DNA of 64,000 nt, taken from the NCBI RefSeq assembly GCF_036178845.1, contig NZ_CP108070.1, positions 4,774,001 through 4,838,000 on the forward strand, in the 5' to 3' direction. Each line of letters opens with the position of its first letter. Position 1 is the first letter of the stretch. This stretch comes from Streptomyces sp. NBC_00271. Its GTDB lineage: Bacteria > Actinomycetota > Actinomycetes > Streptomycetales > Streptomycetaceae. This document shows positions 52,287 through 60,112 of this stretch, piece by piece. The notes beneath the pieces were generated by a model. It was not told where the DNA came from and did no database searches. It was given only the letters and a program-made list of their open reading frames with translations. Made by a program: the position numbers and the translations under genes.

Positions 52287-55200
52287 CCTCCGACCTCCTT
52301 GCGGCCCTCGGCGAGCAGGGCCACGGCCTCGGAGAGCTGACCGAGCATCCTGGTCTGGGTCTCGGCGAGTTGGCGTATCTGGCGGGCGAGTTCCTCGACC
52401 TCGGCACGGGTGGCGTAGACGGGTTCCTCGTCGGGGGTGACGTGCACGGGCTCGTCGTCCGGGGTGACGTCCGCGGAGGCCGAGACCGCGCCCCGCCCCG
52501 TCCGCTCCGCGATCAACCGGGCCGCGAGCCGTGGGGTCCCCGCCTCCTCCAGGATCTCCCGCATCCCGATCTCCACCCCGAACTCGGCCTCCAACTGTCG
52601 CACCATTCCTATGAGTTGGAGCGAGTCCGCGCCGAGCCCGACGAACGTCCGCTCCGCGGTGATCTCCTCCGGCGCGTATCCGAGATGACGGGCGCTGAGC
52701 GCCAGCACCCTTTCCAGTACGGCCTGTTCGGTCATGCCGTGCTCCGTCCTGCGGTCGTCGGCCAAGGGGGTGGGCGGCGGTCCTGTCCAGTACGACCGGT
52801 GCTGGAAGGGATACGGCGGCAGCGGGATCCGGCGGGCGTCGCTGCCGTCGAGCAGGGCCGCCCAGTCGAGCCGGTGGCCCGCGCAGTGCAGCCGGGCCAC
52901 GGCCGCCCAGAGGGTGCCGAGGCCACGGTCGCCGCGGCGCTGGGTGGGGACGGCGGGGGTGTCCGGCCGGGCTCGCCGGACGAGCCCGGTGAGGGACGCG
53001 TCGGGGCCGATCTCCAGATGGACCGGCGGCCCGGGTGTCCGCTCCAGCGTGCGCAGTACGGCGGCGAAGTCCACCGGCCGTCGGGTCCCCCGCACGAGGT
53101 GGTCGGCGTCCGGCAGCCAGCCCACCGGGTGCCGGACCCCGTCAAGGCCGCTCACGAACTCGGTCCTGGTGGGCCGCGGCCGTACCTTTCCGCAGGCGTC
53201 CCGGAAGTCCGCCAGGACGGGGTCGAGCAGGGCGGTGTGGAACGCGCGGTCCACCGGCAGGGGCTCCGCGGGCGTGCCGCGTTCCGCGAGCCGGGCGCGG
53301 GCGGCGGCCACCGCCTCGGGCGGTCCGCCCACGACGTACTGCCCGGGCCCGTTGACCACGGCGAGTTCGAGGCCGTCGACCTCCGTGACCAGCCCCCGTA
53401 CGACGTCCTCGGCGGCGAACACCGCGAGCATGCCCCCGGCCGGGGTGCCGTCGCGCATCAGCCGCCCCCGCCTGCAGATCAGCCGCAGTCCGTCCTCCAG
53501 CGTCAGCGCCCCGGCCACGCACAGGGCCGCGTACTCCCCGGCGCTGTGCCCGGCCACCGCGACCGGTTCGACACCGAACCGCCGCCACAGCCTCGCCTGC
53601 GCGACCTGCAGGGCGAAGAGCGCGGGCTGCGCGAAGGCGGTGTCCCAGACCCGCGCTCCTTCCGGGCCCCGAGCCCGCACTCCCTCCGGGCCCCGGGCTC
53701 TCGCTCCCTCCGCGGGACCACCGTCGGCGCCGCCCAGCAACCGGTCGAGGAACCCCTCCTCCCCCGTCTCGTCCCGGTGGATCCCCGCGCACTCCTCCAA
53801 CGTGCGGGCCACCACCGGGAACCGCTCGGCGAGCACCGCGCCCATCCCGTCGTACCCGCTGCCCTGGCCGGTGAAGAGGAACACCGGTCCACCGTCCGCC
53901 TCCGCCCCGGCGACGCCGTGCGCGTACGCCCCCGCCTCGCCCCGTACGAAGGCGTCCAGCGCCGTCGCCGTGTCGTCGGCCGGGGCGGTGACCACCAGTC
54001 GGTGTTCCAGGTGCCGTCGCCCGAGCGCGGTGCTGAGGAGCAGGTCGGCGTGGTCGGTCCCGGGGTGTTCGGTGAGGTGGTCGCGGAAGGCCCCGGCGGA
54101 GGCGAGGAGCGCCTCGGGGGTGTGGCCGGACAACGGCAGCAGGGCGGGGGCCTGCCCGCGGTCCGGCGGGCGGGGGGCCGGGGTCGGCGCCTCCTCCAGA
54201 ATCACGTGGGCGTTCGTCCCGCCCATCCCGATGGAGTGCACCCCGGCCCGGCGCGGGCGGCCCTCCTCGGCGGGCCAGGGCCGTGGGCGGGTGGGCAGGA
54301 CGAAGGGACTCCCGGTCACGTCCAGGGCCGGGTTGGGGCGGGTGTGGTTCACCAGCGGCGGTATCTCCCCGTGGCGCAGCACCAGCACCGCCTTGATCAG
54401 CCCGGCCAGCCCGGCCGCGCTGTCCAGGTGGCCGATCGCCGACTTCGTGGAGCCCAGCGCGCAGAAGCCGGTGCGGTCGGTGTGCAGCCGGAACGCCTCG
54501 GTGAGGGCCGCGAACTCGATCGGGTCACCCTTGAGCGTGCCGGTGCCGTGCGCCTCCAAATAGCCGATGGAGTCGGCGGGCACCCCGGCCGCGCGCAGCG
54601 CGCCGAGCACGGCGTCGCGCTGGCCGGTGGAGCCCGGCGCGGCGAACCCGGCCCGGTCGGCGCCGTCGTTGGTGACGGCGGACCCGGCGATCACCGCGTA
54701 CACGGTGTCGCCGTCGGCGAGCGCCCTCTCCAGCGGTTTGAGGACGACGGCGGCGACGCCGTTGCCGCCGACGGTGCCGTCCGCGTCGGCGTCGAAGGGG
54801 CGCACGGTCCCGGAGCGCGAGATCGTCGAGCCGCGTACGTGCCGGTGCCCGGTGACCTGGGGCACGTGCAGGGCGGCCGAGGCGACGACCATGAGGTCCG
54901 CGTCGCCGAAGTGCAGGGCCTGGCAGGCGAGATGGACGGACACCAGGGACGAGGAGCAGGCCGTGGCCACGTTCAGGGCCGGGCCCGTCAGTGCGAGCCG
55001 GTGGGCCGCCCGAGGGGCCGCGAAATCGGGGTAGTTGCCGACCTGCGCCTGCTTCTGCCGCTGCCAGTCCCCCGAACCCGCCTCCTCCCGCAGGTTGTTG
55101 GCGAGATAGCTGTGCAGCGAGTGGAGCCGGTAGCCGGTGCTCCCGCACACCCCGATCCGCACCCCGGCGCGCGGCTGTGCGTACCCCGCGTCCTCCAGGG

Positions 55201-55489
55201 CGTGGTGGGCGCACTCCAGAAAGAGCCGTTGCTGGGGATCGGTGACCGTGGCCTCGCGGGCGCTCATCCCGAAGTAGGCCGCGTCGAAGCCGTCGATGCC
55301 GGGCAGCGGGGCGCTCGCGGCCACGAAGTCGGGCGCGCCGTACTCCTCGGGGGCGAACCCGGCCGCCGCCAGCTCGGCGTCGGTGAACCGCCGTACGTGC
55401 GTCACGCCCGCCCGGATGTCCCGCCAGTACCCGTCGGGGGCGTCAGCTCCCGGAAACCTCAGCGCCATCCCGACGACTGCCGTACGCAC
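52283..55489 (-). CDS. Type I PKS: KS-AT-ACP
   Basis: This 1068-aa single-module polyketide synthase has KS residues C178 (VATACSSSL), H314 (EAHGTGTLKGDP) and H354 (KSAIGHLDSAAG). In the AT, nucleophile Ser649 is in AGHSAGEYAAL, and the RAFH motif (His751) is close to HAFH of malonyl-selective ATs. The ACP Ser956 is in GLGADSLQL. There is no KR, DH or ER, so the product stays a beta-ketone. A C-terminal coiled-coil (RAEVEELARQIRQLAETQTR) looks like a docking helix. The AT has a short repeat insertion (RARGPEG). The GTG start follows an AAGGAGGGG ribosome-binding site inside the MFS gene. Confidence 0.93.
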   Translation of the reverse strand: MRTAVVGMALRFPGADAPDGYWRDIRAGVTHVRRFTDAELAAAGFAPEEYGAPDFVAASAPLPGIDGFDAAYFGMSAREATVTDPQQRLFLECAHHALEDAGYAQPRAGVRIGVCGSTGYRLHSLHSYLANNLREEAGSGDWQRQKQAQVGNYPDFAAPRAAHRLALTGPALNVATACSSSLVSVHLACQALHFGDADLMVVASAALHVPQVTGHRHVRGSTISRSGTVRPFDADADGTVGGNGVAAVVLKPLERALADGDTVYAVIAGSAVTNDGADRAGFAAPGSTGQRDAVLGALRAAGVPADSIGYLEAHGTGTLKGDPIEFAALTEAFRLHTDRTGFCALGSTKSAIGHLDSAAGLAGLIKAVLVLRHGEIPPLVNHTRPNPALDVTGSPFVLPTRPRPWPAEEGRPRRAGVHSIGMGGTNAHVILEEAPTPAPRPPDRGQAPALLPLSGHTPEALLASAGAFRDHLTEHPGTDHADLLLSTALGRRHLEHRLVVTAPADDTATALDAFVRGEAGAYAHGVAGAEADGGPVFLFTGQGSGYDGMGAVLAERFPVVARTLEECAGIHRDETGEEGFLDRLLGGADGGPAEGARARGPEGVRARGPEGARVWDTAFAQPALFALQVAQARLWRRFGVEPVAVAGHSAGEYAALCVAGALTLEDGLRLICRRGRLMRDGTPAGGMLAVFAAEDVVRGLVTEVDGLELAVVNGPGQYVVGGPPEAVAAARARLAERGTPAEPLPVDRAFHTALLDPVLADFRDACGKVRPRPTRTEFVSGLDGVRHPVGWLPDADHLVRGTRRPVDFAAVLRTLERTPGPPVHLEIGPDASLTGLVRRARPDTPAVPTQRRGDRGLGTLWAAVARLHCAGHRLDWAALLDGSDARRIPLPPYPFQHRSYWTGPPPTPLADDRRTEHGMTEQAVLERVLALSARHLGYAPEEITAERTFVGLGADSLQLIGMVRQLEAEFGVEIGMREILEEAGTPRLAARLIAERTGRGAVSASADVTPDDEPVHVTPDEEPVYATRAEVEELARQIRQLAETQTRMLGQLSEAVALLAEGRKEVGG

Positions 55490-56711
55490 CGCTCGTCCCC
55501 TCCTTGCCGGCGCCGTGGACCGCGTACAACCGGAGCAGGTAGATCCCCGCGACCACGATGGCGAGGCCGTGCGACCAGGCCACGACGGTGAACGCGGAGA
55601 ACGATTCGAGGGCCGCCGACACACCGATCATGCCGATCCCGAAGCCGAGGTTCTCGACCGTCGCCGTGAGCCCGAAGGCGTGGCCGCGCAGGGTCTCCGG
55701 CAAGGTCTGCAGATGCGAGGTGTACGACACCTCGGTGAGCCCGTCCGCGGCGCCCGCGACGAGGGCGATCAGCACGGTCGCCGCCATCGGGAACCCGGCG
55801 AAGCCGAGGATGAACGCGGAGGACATGACGATGGTGCCGAGGCCGAAGCCGAGCGCGCCGACGGCCCGTCCGGAGCGTTTGGCCCAGCGTTGGATGACCT
55901 GTTGTGCCAGGACGTTGCCCAGCGCCCAGAACAGCCAGAAGCGGCTGACGAACGCGGCCGGGTCGTCCGGGTGGAGCGTGCTGGAGTAGACGGGCAGGGC
56001 CGCGTTGTGCGAGGAGGAGCCGAGGGCGTCGACGGTGCGCAGGCACATCATGAGGCCGAGGGCGGGCACGGTGGCCAGCGCCGTCATCGCGGCCCACACG
56101 CCGCGCTTCTCGCGGGGCTCGTCGGGTGCCCGCGGGGGCTCGGGGGCGCGTTCGACGCCCGGCAGCCACGCGACCGCCGCCGCGCACACCAGGAAGCTCG
56201 CCGCGTCCACCAGGAACGCGGCGGTGAAGCCGAGCCAGGGCACCACCACACCGGACGAGGCGAACCCGGCGACCATCGCCAGCGAACGGCCGCCCACCAT
56301 CAGCGAGTTGGCCCAGGCGCGCCGGTCCGCGCCGACCAGGTCGGGGATGGAGCTGCGCAGCGCGACCATGAACACGGTGCTGCACGCCCCGACGGCCGCG
56401 GACACCGTGAACAGCACGCCGGTCCGCAGTCCCCCGTCCGGCGTCACTACCAGCAGGAACATGACAACGGCTTGGGCGATATTGGCCCACAGCATGACCG
56501 GCTTGACCCCGAACCGCGCCTGCACGCGTCCAGCGACCGTCCCCGCCAGGAACCCCGCGCCCAGCCGCACCGCCATGAACAGTCCGATGGCGAGGGCGCT
56601 GTGGGTGGTGGCGTAGACGAACAGGTTGAGCGCCACCATGTTGAGGAAGGTGCCGTACGAGGAGACGGAGTAGCCGGTGACCAGGACGCGGTAGCGCCCC
56701 TCGGCCGTCAC
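55443..56711 (-). CDS. MFS transporter (probable product exporter)
   Basis: This 422-aa major facilitator protein has about twelve membrane helices, an intracellular RVQARFGVKPVMLWAN loop after helix 2 and a basic central loop (GVERAPEPPRAPDEPREKRG). It is similar in outline to the macrolide-efflux MFS branch. The GTG start overlaps the stop of the 34-aa leader ORF, and its 3' end overlaps the PKS gene by 47 nt, so both joints look coupled. The likely job is export of the cluster product, which would also give protection. Confidence 0.88.
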   Translation of the reverse strand: MTAEGRYRVLVTGYSVSSYGTFLNMVALNLFVYATTHSALAIGLFMAVRLGAGFLAGTVAGRVQARFGVKPVMLWANIAQAVVMFLLVVTPDGGLRTGVLFTVSAAVGACSTVFMVALRSSIPDLVGADRRAWANSLMVGGRSLAMVAGFASSGVVVPWLGFTAAFLVDAASFLVCAAAVAWLPGVERAPEPPRAPDEPREKRGVWAAMTALATVPALGLMMCLRTVDALGSSSHNAALPVYSSTLHPDDPAAFVSRFWLFWALGNVLAQQVIQRWAKRSGRAVGALGFGLGTIVMSSAFILGFAGFPMAATVLIALVAGAADGLTEVSYTSHLQTLPETLRGHAFGLTATVENLGFGIGMIGVSAALESFSAFTVVAWSHGLAIVVAGIYLLRLYAVHGAGKEGTSGAYGSRRDGAEVSGS

Positions 56712-56812
56712 CGGTGCCGCGCCACGAGCCGTCCCCGGACCGCCGCCCGCCCCCGTCCGCCGCGTGGCGGTGCGGCATCGGCGATGTTCACGACCCGGAT
56801 CAGGTGACGCAT
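56708..56812 (-). CDS. 34-aa leader ORF coupled to the MFS gene
   Basis: A short frame beginning MRHLIRVVNIADAAPPR and ending LVARHR has an excellent GGAAAGAGGG ribosome-binding site 4 nt upstream. Its TGA overlaps the MFS GTG as GTGA. The MFS start itself has only a weak site, so ribosomes probably arrive through this ORF. I do not recognise the peptide; the N-terminal half is hydrophobic and the C-terminal half rich in Arg/Gly. It is either a coupling leader or a genuine small product. Confidence 0.6.
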   Translation of the reverse strand: MRHLIRVVNIADAAPPRGGRGRAAVRGRLVARHR

Positions 56813-56941
56813 GTTCCCTCTTTCCTCGGCGCGGACGGCACACGTGTCCGGGGGCATCCTCCCCCCGTGGGACGGAGGGGATTCCTCTTCCCCCGGACTC
56901 CCTGAGACGGGACGTCCGCCGGGCCGCCGAAAGTTCCGGCC

Positions 56942-56968
56942 GGCGAGCCCCCGCGCGAAAGGCTCGCC
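56942..56968 (-). terminator. Hairpin after acyl ligase
   Basis: GGCGAGCC (56942-56949) pairs with GGCTCGCC (56961-56968) around an 11-nt loop, 6 nt past the ligase stop. With the 162-nt gap before the leader ORF, it suggests partial termination and perhaps a second promoter for the MFS-PKS-NRPS part. Confidence 0.6.
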
Positions 56969-56974
56969 CGGAAC

Positions 56975-58639
56975 CTAACCGGTCGGCAGCAACTTCTCGC
57001 GTCCGCGCGCCCGGTACTCGGCCAGCAGCCCCTCGATGTCCGGCGCGCGCAGTCTGCGGTACGCGGACTCCCCCGGCGGCCGCCACCACACCGGGTCGGC
57101 GCAGCGGAAGCCCTCGCGGCGCAGCCCCACCCGGTGGATCTTGTTGGTGGCGGTGACCGGCATCCGCGTCACGATCCGGACGAAGCGGGGTGCCATCTTG
57201 GTCCCCAGGTCGGGCTGGGCGAGGAGGAAGGCCGCGAAGGCCGACGGGTCGAAGCCGGCCCCCTCGCGCGGCGCGATCGCCGCCATCACCTGGTCCCCCG
57301 CCACCGGGTCGGGGACCGCGTACACCGCCACGGCGGCCGCCCCCTCGTGACGGGCGAGGATGTTCTCGATCATCGCGGCGGCGAGGTTCTCGCTGTCGAC
57401 GCGCAGCCGGTCGTCCGCCCGCCCGGCGAAGTAGAGGAAGCCGGCGGTGTCGCGGTAGAAGAGGTCGCCGGTCCAGTACCAGCCGTCGCGGCGACGGTCG
57501 GCGTCCGCGGCGGGGTTGCGCCAGTACCCCTCGAAGGGGTTGGGCCCGCGGTTCACCAACTCCCCTATCGCCTCGTCCCCGTTGAGAAGCCTCCCGTCCT
57601 CCGCGAAGACGGCGGGCGGGCATTCGGTCCGGGTCCCCGGGTCGACCACCGCGAGGTCGTCGCGGGGTGCCGCCCGCCCGATCGCTCCCGTCGGGGCGCC
57701 GGGCGTCCGCTGGATGGCGGCGCCGCCCTCGGACGAGCCGTACCCCTCCACCAGCCGCACCCCGAAGCGCTCCTCGAAGGCGGCCGCGTCCACGGCCCCG
57801 GCCTCCGTCCCGAAGCCCATCCGCAGCGGGTTGTCGCGGTCGTCGCCGCGGGCGGGCGTGGCCAGCAGGTACTGCACCGCGCGGCCCACATAGGTGAAGT
57901 ACGTCGCCCCGCAGGCCCGTACGTCCGCGAGGAACCCCGACGCCGAGAACCGCCGCCTCAGCGCGATCCCGGCGCCCGCCGCCAGGGCGGGCGCCCAGTC
58001 GGCGATCACCGCGTTGCCGTGGAACATCGGCATGCAGATGTAGTGCGTGTCGTCCGGGCGCACCCCGAACTGGTCGACGAGCGAGCGCCCGGCGGCGGCC
58101 AGCCGGCCCTGGGTGCAGATCGCGGCCTTGGGGGCGCCGGTCGAGCCGGAGGTGAAGTAGAGGAGGAGGCGGGCGTCCGCCGACGCGGAGGGCGCCGCGT
58201 CCGGCTTCGCGCCCTCGTACGGCGCGAGGAGTTCCTCGTACGCCTCGGTGTCGGTGACCAGGACGCGTACGCCGGGCAGTTCGAGGCCGTCGAGGAGGGG
58301 CAGGTGGGTCCGCTCGGTGACCAGGACACGGCACTCGGTGTGCAGGATGTCGCGGGCCAGTTCGGGGCCGCGCCGGGTCGGGTTGATCCCGGCCACGGCG
58401 GCACCGGAGAGGGCCGCCGCGCTCAACCACAGCGGATACTCGGGGGTGTTGTCGAGCAGCGCCCCGACGTGCGGTGCTGCGCCGGGCGGCAGCAGGTCGG
58501 CGAGGAGCGCCGCGCGCGCCGCCGCGCCCGCGGCCACCTGGTGGTGACTCAGCACCCGCCCCTCGAACCACAGTCCCGGCCGGTGGTCGCCCCACCGTTC
58601 CTGTACGAGTTCCGCGACGGTACGCCTCATGGACCCCAT
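56975..58639 (-). CDS. Fatty acyl-CoA ligase (starter unit activation)
   Basis: This 554-aa AMP-forming ligase has LLLYFTSGSTGAPKAAICTQG (P-loop), VEGYGSSEGGAAIQ (A5), WYWTGDLFYRDTAGFLYFAGRADDRLRVDSENL (A7-A8 hinge) and TNKIHRVGLRREG with the catalytic Lys. It is closest in feel to FadD17-type acyl-CoA synthetases, not to a stand-alone FAAL: no carrier protein is fused or adjacent. It should activate the fatty acid that primes the KS. Starts at 58639 or 58630 are possible. It is the first gene of the cluster. Confidence 0.9.
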   Translation of the reverse strand: MGSMRRTVAELVQERWGDHRPGLWFEGRVLSHHQVAAGAAARAALLADLLPPGAAPHVGALLDNTPEYPLWLSAAALSGAAVAGINPTRRGPELARDILHTECRVLVTERTHLPLLDGLELPGVRVLVTDTEAYEELLAPYEGAKPDAAPSASADARLLLYFTSGSTGAPKAAICTQGRLAAAGRSLVDQFGVRPDDTHYICMPMFHGNAVIADWAPALAAGAGIALRRRFSASGFLADVRACGATYFTYVGRAVQYLLATPARGDDRDNPLRMGFGTEAGAVDAAAFEERFGVRLVEGYGSSEGGAAIQRTPGAPTGAIGRAAPRDDLAVVDPGTRTECPPAVFAEDGRLLNGDEAIGELVNRGPNPFEGYWRNPAADADRRRDGWYWTGDLFYRDTAGFLYFAGRADDRLRVDSENLAAAMIENILARHEGAAAVAVYAVPDPVAGDQVMAAIAPREGAGFDPSAFAAFLLAQPDLGTKMAPRFVRIVTRMPVTATNKIHRVGLRREGFRCADPVWWRPPGESAYRRLRAPDIEGLLAEYRARGREKLLPTG

Positions 58640-58665
58640 GGGGGCGCACGATAATTGACGTGCCG

Positions 58666-59166
58666 TCAGAAGGGGAGGCCCGTGCCTTCGAAGTCGTCTC
58701 CGCCGCTCCCGGCCGAGTCCCACATCGAGAAGAACTCGTGGATGCCCACCATGAAGCCGATGCAGAAGAGGACGATCACCGTGCAGAAGACCAGGGTGAA
58801 GACCGCGCCCGCCGCCAGCACGCCCCGGCTCGGCGCGTGAGCCGTCGCCTTCTCGGGACGCTCGGCGATGTAGTGGACGGGGACGATGTCGCCCTCGACG
58901 ATCGTCGCCGGGCCGTTCGGCTCCTCGAAGCGGACCGTGCGGCCGTCGCGCGTCATGAACTCGTACACGTGGTGCAGGGTCGTGGACACGGATGTGTCAG
59001 CGCCGCCGCCACTGGTCGTCGTGTACGCCCGCAGACAGCGCCCCTCCGCGATCAGCCCGCTGTTCCACGCCCGGTTGATGTCCAGCGACCTGCGGACCAC
59101 CACGACCGCCATGAAGATCGCACCGGCCATGATCACCGCCGGCACCAGATAGAAGAAGACGTCCAT
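58666..59166 (-). CDS. DUF3592 membrane protein
   Basis: This 166-aa protein has a membrane helix at each end (about 5-25 and 113-137). Between them is a beta-rich domain of the DUF3592 type (GLIAEGRCLRAYTTTSG ... HHVYEFMTRDGRTVRFEEPNGP ... GDIVPVHYI). Function is unknown. It ends 26 nt before the acyl ligase start on the same strand, so a transcript from here could feed the biosynthetic cluster, but it looks like a core-genome neighbour. Confidence 0.85.
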   Translation of the reverse strand: MDVFFYLVPAVIMAGAIFMAVVVVRRSLDINRAWNSGLIAEGRCLRAYTTTSGGGADTSVSTTLHHVYEFMTRDGRTVRFEEPNGPATIVEGDIVPVHYIAERPEKATAHAPSRGVLAAGAVFTLVFCTVIVLFCIGFMVGIHEFFSMWDSAGSGGDDFEGTGLPF

Positions 59167-59304
59167 GACATTCCCCCGTTGTCCGGTACAGCTCCACGCA
59201 CGCCGTCATGGTCATGTCGACGTGCGTGGAACCTACCCGTGGGGGGTGCGCGAGCTCCTCAAGAGAGGCTCAGAACTTTTCCGGTCCACACGCGCTCAGA
59301 ACAT

Positions 59305-59958
59305 TCAGAACGTGACGTCCGCGCACGAGTAGAACGCGTTCGCGGTGTCGGCGATCGTCCACACGCCGAGGATGACGTGGTGACCGCTCAGCCCGGAGGG
59401 CAGCGTGCCGGTGTGACTGAACGTGGACGGCGGGCGCTGCCCGTTGTACGGGACGGTCAGGAACGGGGTGGTGTTCAGGTCCGCCCTGGTCAGTGCGTGG
59501 TTCTGGTTCCAGCCGGACTTGGTGACGAAGTACTTGAAGTCGGTCGTGGCGTGCACGGCCGTGAACTGCCAGCGGAAGGCGTAGCTCTGCCCGCCGGTGA
59601 CCTTGGTCGTCGGCCAGGCCGCACCCGAAGGGGTCTTGGGCTGGTCGAGCTGGCTGAAGTTGGTGTGGTTCGCGGAACAGATCTGTCCGTCCGCGGGACC
59701 CGCCGCCGGGAAGCCCTTCGGGCCCTCGACGCTCTGCGGCTCCCACTGGATGTCACCGCAATTGGCGACACTGCCGCCGTTGGCGGCGCACAACTTCTGC
59801 CGGCTGAGGGGCTGGTCGGTGTAGCCGTGGGCGCCGGCTCCGCCGGTGGAGAGCACGAACGTGCCCGCCGTGGCGAGGCCCACGACAGCGGCGTAGAGCT
59901 TGACTTTCCTGCCGGTACGGACCCTTGCCGCAGGGATCCTGGTCGTCCGTATGCGCAT
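59305..59958 (-). CDS. lpmP: Secreted AA10 lytic polysaccharide monooxygenase (LpmP-like)
   Basis: This 217-aa copper enzyme has a signal peptide ending GGAGA, so the mature protein begins with H44 in HGYTDQPLSRQKLC, the amino-terminal histidine brace. The second copper ligand is H136 (TAVHATTDFKYF). Other AA10 landmarks are GDIQWEPQSVEGPKGFP and TANAFYSCADVTF with the axial Phe. There is no separate binding domain. It oxidatively cleaves chitin-like chains. The symbol is assigned from synteny with cslA three genes on; in model species LpmP acts with CslA and GlxA on a hyphal-tip glycan. Confidence 0.88.
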   Translation of the reverse strand: MRIRTTRIPAARVRTGRKVKLYAAVVGLATAGTFVLSTGGAGAHGYTDQPLSRQKLCAANGGSVANCGDIQWEPQSVEGPKGFPAAGPADGQICSANHTNFSQLDQPKTPSGAAWPTTKVTGGQSYAFRWQFTAVHATTDFKYFVTKSGWNQNHALTRADLNTTPFLTVPYNGQRPPSTFSHTGTLPSGLSGHHVILGVWTIADTANAFYSCADVTF

Positions 59959-60012
59959 GCTGCCGCTCCTGGAGGACGTGGGGGAGGTTCTCGTGAGCCG
60001 TGCGCGCGATTT

Positions 60013-60028
60013 TCAGGTCTAGACCAAG
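60013..60028 (-). promoter_or_regulatory. DasR site upstream of the LPMO gene
   Basis: Read on the minus strand this is CTTGGTCTAGACCTGA, with the perfect core TGGTCTAGACC of the dre consensus. It lies 55 nt before the LPMO start. It implies repression by DasR and induction by GlcNAc-derived phosphosugars. Confidence 0.8.
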
Positions 60029-60054
60029 TCCCAGATTATTGCCGCGACTTGAAC

Positions 60055-60068
60055 ATGTCCAGACCAAT
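60055..60068 (-). promoter_or_regulatory. Second DasR-like site at the LPMO promoter
   Basis: The minus strand reads ATTGGTCTGGACAT, matching TGGTCTAGACCA at about 9 of 12 positions. It is 42 nt further upstream than the strong site. Confidence 0.5.
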
Positions 60069-60112
60069 AACCAAGCTCTCGGTCCCCGTCACGGCCCCGC
60101 GGTCGGTCCCCG

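Larger units (their letters stand above)
41137..58639 (-). other. Hybrid PKS/NRPS biosynthetic gene cluster
   Basis: Nine same-strand genes are mostly separated by under 45 nt or overlapping: acyl-CoA ligase, leader ORF, MFS exporter, KS-AT-ACP PKS, AMT-monooxygenase-C-PCP-C protein, M18 aminopeptidase, type II thioesterase, SDR and A-PCP NRPS. A larger 162-nt gap with a hairpin follows the ligase. Predicted logic: a fatty acyl starter is extended once with malonate, kept as beta-ketone, transaminated, hydroxylated and joined to one or two amino acids. The product is inferred, not known. Confidence 0.85.

Noticed and set aside
56975..58639. Fatty acyl-AMP ligase (FAAL) acting with its own carrier protein
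   Set aside because: No carrier domain is fused or adjacent, and the sequence looks more like acyl-CoA synthetases, so a CoA-thioester starter is favoured.
58640..59304. Right-hand attachment site for a mobile element inserted at tRNA-Lys copy 2
   Set aside because: I searched by eye for a duplicated 3' end of the tRNA (GGTTCGAGTCCCTGGCGGCG) at the far end of the cluster and saw none, nor any integrase or transposase gene. The insertion idea remains only as recombination between tRNA copies.
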